From assembly GCA_965263455.1 (NCBI GenBank), contig CBDHHN010000001.1:1-64000 (forward strand): a DNA stretch of 64,000 bases, given 5' to 3'. The notes below the pieces were generated by a model. It was not told the origin of the DNA. It worked only from the letters and a program-made list of their open reading frames with translations, and did no database searches. A program made the translations under genes and the position numbers. Of the stretch, positions 15,410 through 23,845 are shown in pieces; positions within the stretch are counted from its first letter, which is position 1; each line of letters begins with the position of its first letter. Source of the DNA: CADEDH01 sp965263455. Its GTDB lineage: Bacteria; Actinomycetota; Acidimicrobiia; Acidimicrobiales; SZUA-35.

Positions 15410-16635
15410 GTCCGGCCCCGGGGCAGGGTCAGCGTGACGAGGGTGCCGGGCTCGGCGTCGGTCACGTCGAGGGTGCCCCCGTGGAGGCGGGCCCGCTCGG
15501 TCATCCCGGCCAGACCGCGCCCGGGCCGAGCGTCGACGCCAGCCCGGTCGAGGCCCCGGCCGTCGTCGTCGACGGTGACGACCAGATCATCACCCCGACC
15601 TCGGACCGCCACCCGGACCGAGCGGGCCTCGGCGTGCTTGAGCACGTTGGTCAGCGCCTCCTGCACCACCCGGTAGGCGGCGAGTTGCCGGGCCTTGCTG
15701 ACCGACGAGGCGTCGAGCGTGTCGTCGACCGACAGCGTCACGGCCGCCCGTCCGCCCTCGGCCACCGTGGCCACCAGGGCGGGCAGATCGTCGAGGCCGG
15801 GCAGGGGTCGGCGGTCCGCCTCGGCTCCGTCGCCCCGCCCCAACAGGCCCAGGACCCGGTCCAGATCGTCCATGGCGGTACGGCCCGTGGTCTCGATGAT
15901 GGTGAGCGCCTCCACCGCACCGTCGGGGTCGTCGACGACGGCTCTGCGGGCCGCCCCGGCGTGGATCAGCATCACGTTCAGGGTGTGGCCGACGATGTCG
16001 TGCAGCTCTCGGGCCATCTCGCCCCGCTCGGCCTCGAGCTCCAGCCGCAGTCGTCGGGCCTCGGCCAACTCGGCCGACAGGTCCCGCTCGGCCCGGAGGG
16101 CGACCTCGGCCCGCCGGGCCCCGTGGACCCGGCCCAGCAGCCAGGCCGAGAACCACAGGAGCAGGGCCATGGCCAGGATCGATCGGCCGCCCTCGTCGGG
16201 GAATCGTCGGAAGTAGAGGGCGACGCCGCTCAACCCCACAGCCAGGGCGGCCCACGACGGACCGCTGCTGGCCCACCACGACGCCAGATCGGCGCGACCC
16301 TGGTGGCGGGCGGCACCGGTGGCGGCCGCCACCGAGTACAGGGCGGCCAGGTTGGTGTACTGGTACACGTTGCTGGGCCCGCCGACCAGAATGAGGCCGA
16401 ACACGGCGGCGGCGTTGACGGCGAAGGCCCGGCCCGGGTGGCGGCGGACGAAGGCCAGCGACCCGGCCGCCAGCAGCCCCAGGGCGGTGAGGATCACGGT
16501 CCGGCCCGGTTCGCCGACCGGGTCGGACCACAGCTCGATGGCCAGGATGACGGCCACCGCCGCGGCCCAAGCCCGTTCCAGGACGAGCCAGCCCCCGGCG
16601 GCGGGCCAGCGGGGCGCCGCAGCGTTCTCCATCAT
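15406..16635 (-). CDS. Sensor histidine kinase (HisKA_3/NarL-type partner)
   Basis: A 409-residue kinase from ATG 16635, overlapping the upstream stop as ATGA. The N-terminal half is hydrophobic with about five to six membrane segments and no large sensor domain. The dimerisation/phosphoacceptor segment is GEMARELHDIVGHTLNVMLIHAGAARR (His in ELHD). The ATP-binding part has QLAAYRVVQEALTNVLKHA, VDDDGRGLDR and GRGLAGMTERARLHGG. It likely phosphorylates the adjacent NarL-type regulator. The signal may be sensed in the membrane, perhaps with the upstream membrane protein. Confidence 0.92.
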   Translation of the reverse strand: MMENAAAPRWPAAGGWLVLERAWAAAVAVILAIELWSDPVGEPGRTVILTALGLLAAGSLAFVRRHPGRAFAVNAAAVFGLILVGGPSNVYQYTNLAALYSVAAATGAARHQGRADLASWWASSGPSWAALAVGLSGVALYFRRFPDEGGRSILAMALLLWFSAWLLGRVHGARRAEVALRAERDLSAELAEARRLRLELEAERGEMARELHDIVGHTLNVMLIHAGAARRAVVDDPDGAVEALTIIETTGRTAMDDLDRVLGLLGRGDGAEADRRPLPGLDDLPALVATVAEGGRAAVTLSVDDTLDASSVSKARQLAAYRVVQEALTNVLKHAEARSVRVAVRGRGDDLVVTVDDDGRGLDRAGVDARPGRGLAGMTERARLHGGTLDVTDAEPGTLVTLTLPRGRT

Positions 16636-17597
16636 CGTGACGCTAGTGCCCGATTCCGGTCCCCGACCCCGGCGACCACCGTGGCGATGGCCCACACCGC
16701 GCTCACGCCGGCACCCGCCAGCAGGCCGACCGTGAGCGGCGTGAGGTCACCGGTCGCCCGACCGGTCACGGCCTGGGTCAGGGAGAAGGCCATGACGGCG
16801 ACGTAGGAGGCGATGGTGAGCCGCATGAGCCGGGCCGAGACGACCTCCGACAGGCCGAGGGCGGCGGCCGCGGCGGCGACCACCATGAAGACCTGGATCC
16901 CGTGGAAGGCGATGGCGTGGGGGAACTTGACCACACCGGCCTCGCCGTTGAGCACGACCTCGGGCACGGCACCGTTGCGGACCACGTAGTCGTTGCCGAG
17001 GACGACCAGCCACTGGCCGATCCCGAGGCCCGACATGATCAGGCCGAATCCCCACCAGGCGGCCCGGCGGTCGTCGGCCCGGGCCGGGCGCTCGATGAAG
17101 GACCAGACGTAGACCCCGACGAGGGACAGGGAGATGAGGGCGACCAGCGCCCCCATCAGGCCGAAGATGAGGCTGTCGGTGGCGGTGGCGTCGTTGAAGT
17201 GGGATGCCCGCCCCCGCCACGTCTGACCGGCGATGAGGGCCGTCTCGGCCACCGAGGTGAGGCCGAGCGTCCCGGCCAGACCCCAGGCCAGGGCCGGCCG
17301 ATGAGGGAGCCGGTCGAGCAGCCACGCCGTCGCCCACAGCAGAAGGGCGAACGAGGCCGAGAAGACGATCGGCTTGCGCCAGGAGACCGGACCGGACCAG
17401 GCCCCGCCGTCGACCGCCCAGACCACGAGGTGGGCGACGGTGGAGAGGACGAACAGAGCGGCCACGGCGATCAGGAATCGGCTGGGGCCGCGGGTCGGGC
17501 TCAAGGTGCGGGCGACGTCCCGGCCGAGGTGGAGAAGGGTGGGACCCGGTCGGCGGCCGGGTCGGTGGTCGGCGGGCGGGTGATCGATGGCGGTCAT
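16632..17597 (-). CDS. Multi-pass integral membrane protein, unknown function
   Basis: A 321-residue protein from ATG 17597, with GAGGAG upstream. I count about seven to eight hydrophobic segments, including FLIAVAALFVLSTVAHLVVW, SASFALLLWATAWLLDRL, IFGLMGALVALISLSLVGV and PLTVGLLAGAGVSAVWAI. No recognised catalytic motif is apparent. Its stop overlaps the start of the histidine kinase, so membrane protein, kinase and regulator form one operon. A sensory or target role in that pathway is inferred. The intergenic 17598-17830 is G/C-rich, with a CCCCGGGGGG-rich inverted stretch near 17689-17719. Confidence 0.75.
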   Translation of the reverse strand: MTAIDHPPADHRPGRRPGPTLLHLGRDVARTLSPTRGPSRFLIAVAALFVLSTVAHLVVWAVDGGAWSGPVSWRKPIVFSASFALLLWATAWLLDRLPHRPALAWGLAGTLGLTSVAETALIAGQTWRGRASHFNDATATDSLIFGLMGALVALISLSLVGVYVWSFIERPARADDRRAAWWGFGLIMSGLGIGQWLVVLGNDYVVRNGAVPEVVLNGEAGVVKFPHAIAFHGIQVFMVVAAAAAALGLSEVVSARLMRLTIASYVAVMAFSLTQAVTGRATGDLTPLTVGLLAGAGVSAVWAIATVVAGVGDRNRALASR

Positions 17598-17830
17598 GGC
17601 GGGCTCCTCGGTGGTCGGGGGGCGGTGTCGGTCGGACGACCGGTGCCCTGTTCCGATCGTCGACGATCCGGCGGCCGATGTCGTCACCCCCGGGGGGCAT
17701 CGCGGGATCACCCCGGGGGGTGGCACCACCAGGGCGGACGGCGCGTTGGGCCGCGTTCGCCTCCCCGGCCGCCACCGGCGGGCGTCGGGGCCATTGCCCC
17801 ACATCCGGCCCCGGCAGTACCCTGAAAGGC

Positions 17831-18676
17831 GTGAATAGCCTCGATAGCGCTACTCCGGACCGGCGGTTGCGGGCGATGGGCGGCCCCCAGGCCGCCGTCG
17901 CCCCCGTGGAGGACGAGGCCGGCGGCTCGTTCCTGGAGGTTCTGCTCGTGGTGGCGCTGGAGGTGGCGCTCATCGTCGCCCTCCACCTGACCGCCGGCCC
18001 CACCTACGCCGTACCCGTGGACGACATCACCGGTTGGCTCCAGGGGGCCGAGCCGACCGTCGTGCTGGTGGCCATGGCCCGCCTGGTCGGCCTCGCCATC
18101 GGCTACTGGCTGCTGAGCACCACCGTGCTCTACGCCGCCGCCCACTACCTGGGTTGGCGGTCCATGACCAACGGCCTCCGCTTCGTGACCCTCCCCGTGG
18201 TCCGACGGGTCGTGCAGGGGGTGACGGCCGTGTCGCTGACCAGCGCCTCGCTCATGGGCCCGGCCGCCGTCTCGGTCGGGCCGGCTCTGGCCGACACCGT
18301 GGTGGTGGCCCAGGACGACGCCGACACCACCTCGCCCGACGCCATCGAGTCGCCCACCTCGACCGACTACCGGCCCGATGCCGCCGGCTGGCCCCAGTTC
18401 CAGGCCGACCAGGGCGGGGGCTTCTGGCTCCCCTCGGCGGTCTCGTCGTCGCTGGCGGCGGCCGACAGCTACGTGGTTCAGCGCAACGACCACCTGTGGA
18501 GCATCGCCGAGCGGGCGGTCCGGGCCGGCGCCGGGCGGGAGGTGACCGAGGACGAGGTGTGCCGGTACTGGGTGCGCCTGGTCGAGGCCAACCGGGCCAC
18601 CATCCGCTCCGGGGATCCGGACCTGATCTACCCGGACGAGGTCCTGACCCTGCCGCCGGTGTTCGAGACGGACTGA
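17831..18676 (+). CDS. Membrane-anchored LysM-domain protein
   Basis: A 281-residue protein starting at GTG 17831 (GTGAATAGC...). There are two to three hydrophobic segments (FLEVLLVVALEVALIVALHL; VVLVAMARLVGLAIGYWLLS; a further one near LTSASLMGPAAVSV). A T/D-rich linker follows, then a C-terminal LysM (SYVVQRNDHLWSIAERAV ... NRATIRSGDPDLIYPDEVLTLPPV). LysM binds peptidoglycan, so the C-terminus should lie outside the membrane. The overall architecture resembles the LysM-plus-membrane proteins common in actinobacteria. It lies just upstream of leuS but has its own spacing. Confidence 0.8.
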   Translation: MNSLDSATPDRRLRAMGGPQAAVAPVEDEAGGSFLEVLLVVALEVALIVALHLTAGPTYAVPVDDITGWLQGAEPTVVLVAMARLVGLAIGYWLLSTTVLYAAAHYLGWRSMTNGLRFVTLPVVRRVVQGVTAVSLTSASLMGPAAVSVGPALADTVVVAQDDADTTSPDAIESPTSTDYRPDAAGWPQFQADQGGGFWLPSAVSSSLAAADSYVVQRNDHLWSIAERAVRAGAGREVTEDEVCRYWVRLVEANRATIRSGDPDLIYPDEVLTLPPVFETD

Positions 18677-18746
18677 CCCGCCTCCGGGGCCGTTCGCGCC
18701 GTCGAATTCCGTCGGCGCCCGGAGCCGGGCCACGTAGCCTGGCACC

Positions 18747-21587
18747 ATGAGCACCGAGGTCCCCGCCCACCGCTACAACGCGGCCCTGGCCGCCGATATC
18801 GAGCTGCGCTGGCAGGAGCGGTGGCTCGAGGACGCCACGTATCACACGGCCAATCCGGCCGGGGTGCTGACCGGCGGCCACCGGCCCGACCCGGTCGACG
18901 GCGATGATGGCGGCGAGGGCGGGAAGCTGTTCATCATGGACATGTTCCCGTACCCGTCGGGGTCGGGACTCCACGTCGGCCATCCCCTGGGTTTCATCGG
19001 GACCGACGTCTACGCCCGGTTCAAGCGGATGACGGGCCACCACGTGGTCCACACCATGGGCTTCGACGCCTTCGGTCTGCCGGCCGAGGAGCACGCCCGT
19101 CAGACGGGTCAGCATCCCCGGGAGAACACCGAGGCCAACATCGCCACGTACCGGCGCCAGCTCAAGCGCCTGGGCCTGGGCCATGACCAGCGGCGTTCGG
19201 TGTCGACCACGGACGTGCCCTACTACCGCTGGACCCAGTGGATCTTCCTCCAGATCTTCAACAGCTGGTACGACGAGGAGAAGGCCAAGGCCCGCCCCAT
19301 CGCCGAGCTGGAAGCCGCCTTTGCCGACGGATCTCGGCCCACCCCGGACGGCCGGCCCTGGGCCGACCTCGACACCACCGAGCGTCGCCGCCTGCTCAAC
19401 GACCACCGCCTGGCCTACCTGGGCGAGGCCCCCGTCAACTGGTGCCCCGGTCTGGGCACGGTGCTGGCCAACGAGGAGGTCACCGCCGACGGCCGCTCCG
19501 AGCGTGGCAACCACCCGGTGTTCCGTCGCCCCATGAAGCAGTGGATGATGCGGATCACGGCCTACGCCGACCGCCTGCTGGCCGATCTGGATCGCCTGGA
19601 CTGGACCGACGCCATCAAGACGATGCAGCGCAACTGGATCGGACGCTCCGAGGGCGCCCGGATCGACTTCGCCGTGGCATCGGGTGACGGCGTCGACACC
19701 GACGAGTCGATCACCGTGTTCACCACCCGCCCCGACACCGTGTTCGGCGCCACCTACATGGTCCTGGCCCCCGAACACGCGCTGGTCGATCGGCTGACGG
19801 CCGCCGCCTGGCCCGAGGCGACCAAGGACGCCTGGACGGGTGGAGCCGCCACCCCGGCCGAGGCGGTGGCCGCCTACCGGGAGCAGGCGGCCCGCAAGTC
19901 CGACCTGGACCGCCAGGAGAACAAGGACAAGACCGGTGTCTTCACCGGTGCCTTCGCCGTGGTTCCGACCACGGGCGAGCACATCCCGGTGTTCATCGCC
20001 GACTACGTGCTGATGGGCTACGGGACCGGGGCCATCATGGCCGTGCCGGGCCAGGACGAACGGGACTGGGAGTTCGCCGAGGTCTTCGACCTGCCCATCG
20101 TCCGCACCGTCCAGCCCACCGACGGGTTCGAGGGCAAGGCCTTCACCGGCGACGGCCCGGCCATCAACAGCGGCTTCCTCGACGGCCTGGGCGTGGCCGA
20201 GGCCAAGCGGGCCATCATCGACTGGCTGGAGACCGAGGGCCACGGCCACGGCACCGTCAACTACAAGCTGAGGGACTGGCTGTTCAGCCGTCAGCGGTAC
20301 TGGGGGGAGCCCTTCCCCATCGTCTACGACGGCGACGACGAGCCCCAGGGGGTACCGGAGGCGGAGCTGCCGGTCGAGCTGCCCGACCTGATCGACTGGG
20401 CCCCCCGGGCCCTGGAGGTCGACAGCCCGCCCGAGCCGCCACTGGGACGGGCCGAGGGGTGGACCACGGTCGAACTCGACCTGGGCGAGGGTCCCAAGCC
20501 GTACCGCCGGGAGCTGAACACGATGCCCCAGTGGGCCGGTTCGTGCTGGTACTACCTGCGCTACCTGGACCCGACCAACGAGAACCAGATGGTCGACCCG
20601 GAGGTCGAGCGGTACTGGATGACCGACGGCGACGGCGGGGTCGGTGGCGTCGACCTGTACATCGGTGGGGTCGAGCACGCCGTGCTCCACCTGCTGTACG
20701 CCCGGTTCTGGCACAAGGTCCTGTTCGACCTGGGCCACGTGTCGGGCCCCGAGCCGTTCCAGCGCCTGTTCAACCAGGGCTACATCCAGGCCTACGCCTT
20801 CCAGGACGCCCGCGGTATCTACGTCGAGGCCGACCAGGTGGTCGAGCGCGACGGTGGCTTCTTCCTGGGCGACGAGCCGGTCACCCGGTCCTACGGGAAG
20901 ATGGGCAAGAGCCTGAAGAACTCGGTCACCCCCGACGACATGTACGACGAGTACGGGGCCGACACCCTGCGGCTCCACGAGATGTTCATGGGTCCCCTGG
21001 ACCAGGACCGGGTATGGGACACCACGGCCGTGGTCGGTTCCCACCGGTTGCTGCAGCGGGTGTGGCGCAACCTGATCGACGAGGAGACGGGCGAGGCCAC
21101 GGTGGTCGACGAACCGGCCGACGACGGGGTGCGGCGTGTCCTTCATCGCACCATCGCCGAGGTCCGGGCCGACATGGACGGCCTGCGGTTCAACACCGCC
21201 ATCGCCAAGATCACCGAGCTCAACAACGAGCTGACCAAGCAGGGTGGGGCCACCCCTCGGGAGGTGGCCGAGCCCCTGGTGCTCATGCTGGCTCCGCTGG
21301 TGCCCCACGTTGGCGAGGAGCTGTGGCGGCGGCTGGGCCATGACGACACCGTCGTCTATCACCCGTTCCCCGAGGCCGACGCCTCCCTCCTGGTCGACGA
21401 CACGGTCGAGATCCCGGTCCAGGTCAAGGGAAAGGTGCGGGCCCGGGTGACGGTGCCGGCCGACGCCGACGACGCCGCCATGGAGGCGGCCGCCTTGGCC
21501 GAGCCCACGATCGCCGCCCTGCTGTCGGGGGCCGAGCCCCGGAAGGTCATCGTGGTCCCCGGTCGTCTGGTCAACATCGTCCCCTAG
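18747..21587 (+). CDS. leuS: Leucyl-tRNA synthetase
   Basis: A 946-residue class I aminoacyl-tRNA synthetase. The HIGH motif appears as SGLHVGHPLGF (about residue 76). The editing (CP1) domain carries TTRPDTVFGATYMVLAPEH. The KMSKS motif is the KMGKSLKNSV variant common in this family (about residue 717). The C-terminal region ends VKGKVRARVTVPADA...RKVIVVPGRLVNIVP, the standard leuS ending. An insertion of about 25 residues follows strand 1 (THTANPAG...DGGEGGK region). It charges tRNA-Leu in the cytoplasm. Confidence 0.97.
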   Translation: MSTEVPAHRYNAALAADIELRWQERWLEDATYHTANPAGVLTGGHRPDPVDGDDGGEGGKLFIMDMFPYPSGSGLHVGHPLGFIGTDVYARFKRMTGHHVVHTMGFDAFGLPAEEHARQTGQHPRENTEANIATYRRQLKRLGLGHDQRRSVSTTDVPYYRWTQWIFLQIFNSWYDEEKAKARPIAELEAAFADGSRPTPDGRPWADLDTTERRRLLNDHRLAYLGEAPVNWCPGLGTVLANEEVTADGRSERGNHPVFRRPMKQWMMRITAYADRLLADLDRLDWTDAIKTMQRNWIGRSEGARIDFAVASGDGVDTDESITVFTTRPDTVFGATYMVLAPEHALVDRLTAAAWPEATKDAWTGGAATPAEAVAAYREQAARKSDLDRQENKDKTGVFTGAFAVVPTTGEHIPVFIADYVLMGYGTGAIMAVPGQDERDWEFAEVFDLPIVRTVQPTDGFEGKAFTGDGPAINSGFLDGLGVAEAKRAIIDWLETEGHGHGTVNYKLRDWLFSRQRYWGEPFPIVYDGDDEPQGVPEAELPVELPDLIDWAPRALEVDSPPEPPLGRAEGWTTVELDLGEGPKPYRRELNTMPQWAGSCWYYLRYLDPTNENQMVDPEVERYWMTDGDGGVGGVDLYIGGVEHAVLHLLYARFWHKVLFDLGHVSGPEPFQRLFNQGYIQAYAFQDARGIYVEADQVVERDGGFFLGDEPVTRSYGKMGKSLKNSVTPDDMYDEYGADTLRLHEMFMGPLDQDRVWDTTAVVGSHRLLQRVWRNLIDEETGEATVVDEPADDGVRRVLHRTIAEVRADMDGLRFNTAIAKITELNNELTKQGGATPREVAEPLVLMLAPLVPHVGEELWRRLGHDDTVVYHPFPEADASLLVDDTVEIPVQVKGKVRARVTVPADADDAAMEAAALAEPTIAALLSGAEPRKVIVVPGRLVNIVP

Positions 21588-21602
21588 AGGACGGTCCGGA
21601 TC

Positions 21603-21654
21603 GCGCCAGAGGCGCGGGCGCGCCAGAAGGCGCGGGCGCGCCAGAAGGCGCGGG
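21603..21654. terminator. Three tandem GCGCC-AGAA-GGCGC hairpins between convergent genes
   Basis: A unit of about 18 bp (CGCGCCAGAAGGCGCGGG) occurs three times in a row; the first copy has AGA in place of AGAA. Each unit alone folds into a 5-bp perfect stem with an AGAA tetraloop. Located between leuS and the convergent TraG-like gene, it likely acts as a T-less bidirectional terminator or mRNA 3' end. Confidence 0.55.
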
Positions 21655-21694
21655 CGGGCCCTGGATCACCCCCTGGGCCGGTTCGGGTGTCCGA

Positions 21695-23845
21695 TCACGA
21701 GCCCGGTCGGTCCTCGCTCCCGTCGCGGAACTCGAGGGCATCGGGCAGCTGTCCGCCGTCCTTGATGGCATCCCAATAGCGTTGCGCCTCGCGGTCGTTG
21801 GCCGCCGAGTCGAACGGGCTGGGATGGCCTCGGAGCAGGCCGGGCACGTCGGCCCCGCGGCGGAACGGGCGGGTCAGACGCTCCAGCCGGCCCGTCGCTT
21901 CGGGTCGGGGCACCAACCGGTCGTGCAGGGCCGACTCCCGGTACCAGGGACGGAGGCGCATCCGGATCGGGGCGAGGTTGCCGTGGATGAGGACGGCCGA
22001 GCCGTCGTCGATGGTCCGCATCCACGATGCCGAAGACCACACGACGGGCTGCTCCCCGTCGGCCAGCCCGGCCCGCAGCTCGGAGGGGAGATCGGGGTCG
22101 ATGAGCCGGTTGCCGACGATGATCATGTTCAGGTAGTCGAGGGTGGCGGGGTCGGTGATGCCGGGCAGCACGACCCGGGCCCGGTGGCTGTCGGCGGCCT
22201 CTCGGGCCCGGTCGGGGCCGACGTCGCGCCCCAGGTGGCTGAGATCCTGGATCAGGGTCAGGAGTTGGATCCCGCGACCCGCCCCCATGGCGGCCAGCCG
22301 ATCGACCAGGTCGGCGGTCACCGCCCCGGCGGCGTCGTCGATGAGGACCAGCAGCGGGGCCGGCAACCGACCCGTGGATGACACCGCGGCCCGGTTCATC
22401 GCCGCCTCGACCACCTCGGAGACCAGCGTCGTGGTCAGGGGGCGGAGCCGACCGTCGCCACCGGCGTCGGCCAGCACGAACAGGGTGTTGGCCTTGCCGT
22501 CGAGGAGGTCGGTGGCGCTGATCGTCGGGTCCTGGGCCTGGGCCGCCACCACGGGGTCGCCCAAGGCGAACAGGGCCGACGTCAGCACCTGGTAGGCGGC
22601 CGTGGTGGTGGCAGCGTCGAAACGGTGGGCGCTCTCCCACGAGGCCTGGGCCTCGGTCACCCCCGTCCGCTCCAGGGCCGACCGGACGCCGGCGTCGTCG
22701 CGGCGGTCCACCCATTCCACCACCTTGGTCACCGGGAGCTCCTCGGCCGCCGCCGCCAGCAGCAGGGGCCCCAGCATCTGCTCGGCCGCGGCGTAGGCGG
22801 CCCCGGGCAGGTCGCCGTCGGGCCGGCGGGTGCCGGCCACCATCCAGCCCGCGCTGCGCCGGGCCCGCGACCACTGGCGGATACGCCGGTCCAGTTCGGG
22901 CTCGTTGCGGGCCTGGGGTTCCGAGGTGAGGCGGTGGAGGGGTGACCACGAGTCGCCGCGGAACGATCGTTTGGTGTCGGTCGAGGCGTCGGCCATGGTG
23001 GCCAGGGGGTCGTAGAGCCAGGTCCGGCCCCCTCGCTCGGCGCGCTGCTCGAAGGCCAGGGTGATGAGGTCGGACTTGGTGGCGAGGACCACGGCCGGGC
23101 CCTCCCATTCGAGGAGGGCCGGGATGGCCAGGCCGCTCGTCTTGCCCGATCCGGTGGGACCCAGGGCCAGTACCGAGTGCAGGCCGTCGACGGCGACCAG
23201 ATTGGACCCGACCCGGCCGAGCACGAGGCGGCCCCCGCCCGGTTTGTCGACGACGATCTTGGTCGAGGCCGGAGTCGGGGGCGGGCCGCCGGGTCCGCCC
23301 CCTGCGCCGGGTCCGCCGCCGCCCGTCGCCGGTCCCCCGCCCGGTCCGCCGGACGCGGCGGCTCGGCGGGCGGCCCGACGTTCATCGGCCGCCTCCTGCT
23401 CGGCCAACCGGCGGGCGGCCCGGGGATGGTTGGGCGGGTTGGGTTCGATGACGACCGACAACGGATCCCCCACCCGCGGCCCCAGCAGTCGCCACGCGGG
23501 CCAGAACAGCAGGGCCACGGCCACGATCTCGAGGGCGAAGAAGAACCAGAACCACCGGGCTCCGGGGAGGGCGCTCTCGATCTCGGGGGGCCACGCCCCG
23601 TCCCAGGCCATCCCCTCGGAGCCCATGCGAACCCCGGCCACGGCGGCGTCGGCCACCGTCACGTCGGCCCGCTCCCCCATGACCACCAGCGACGACAGGA
23701 CGGCGGCCCCCCAGATCATGCCCACCAGTCCGAGGACCACCAGTAGGAGGCTTCCGACCGCCACCTCGATGTTGGACCCGGCGATGGGGTCCATGAACTT
23801 GTAGGGGACGGCGCGGGGCCGCACCCGGCCCCGGCGGCGACTCAC
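21695..23845 (-). CDS. VirD4/TraG-like type IV secretion coupling ATPase
   Basis: A 716-residue protein starting with GTG at 23845, overlapping the preceding stop (GTGA). Two membrane segments sit near residues 25-55 and 95-120. A Pro/Gly-rich linker follows, then a P-loop SVLALGPTGSGKTSGLAIPALLEW (about residue 230), a Walker-B-like APLLVLIDDAAG, and GAGRGIQLLTLIQDLSHLG. These match TraD/TraG coupling proteins, which hand substrates to the channel. Walker B has DD rather than DE. It is the last gene of the secretion operon. Which substrate it recruits is unknown; no relaxase is encoded nearby. Confidence 0.85.
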   Translation of the reverse strand: MSRRRGRVRPRAVPYKFMDPIAGSNIEVAVGSLLLVVLGLVGMIWGAAVLSSLVVMGERADVTVADAAVAGVRMGSEGMAWDGAWPPEIESALPGARWFWFFFALEIVAVALLFWPAWRLLGPRVGDPLSVVIEPNPPNHPRAARRLAEQEAADERRAARRAAASGGPGGGPATGGGGPGAGGGPGGPPPTPASTKIVVDKPGGGRLVLGRVGSNLVAVDGLHSVLALGPTGSGKTSGLAIPALLEWEGPAVVLATKSDLITLAFEQRAERGGRTWLYDPLATMADASTDTKRSFRGDSWSPLHRLTSEPQARNEPELDRRIRQWSRARRSAGWMVAGTRRPDGDLPGAAYAAAEQMLGPLLLAAAAEELPVTKVVEWVDRRDDAGVRSALERTGVTEAQASWESAHRFDAATTTAAYQVLTSALFALGDPVVAAQAQDPTISATDLLDGKANTLFVLADAGGDGRLRPLTTTLVSEVVEAAMNRAAVSSTGRLPAPLLVLIDDAAGAVTADLVDRLAAMGAGRGIQLLTLIQDLSHLGRDVGPDRAREAADSHRARVVLPGITDPATLDYLNMIIVGNRLIDPDLPSELRAGLADGEQPVVWSSASWMRTIDDGSAVLIHGNLAPIRMRLRPWYRESALHDRLVPRPEATGRLERLTRPFRRGADVPGLLRGHPSPFDSAANDREAQRYWDAIKDGGQLPDALEFRDGSEDRPGS

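Noticed and set aside
18252..21362. A 1036-codon open frame on the minus strand opposite leuS
   Set aside because: It is an antisense shadow of leuS caused by high GC at codon third positions; its product is low-complexity and matches no family.
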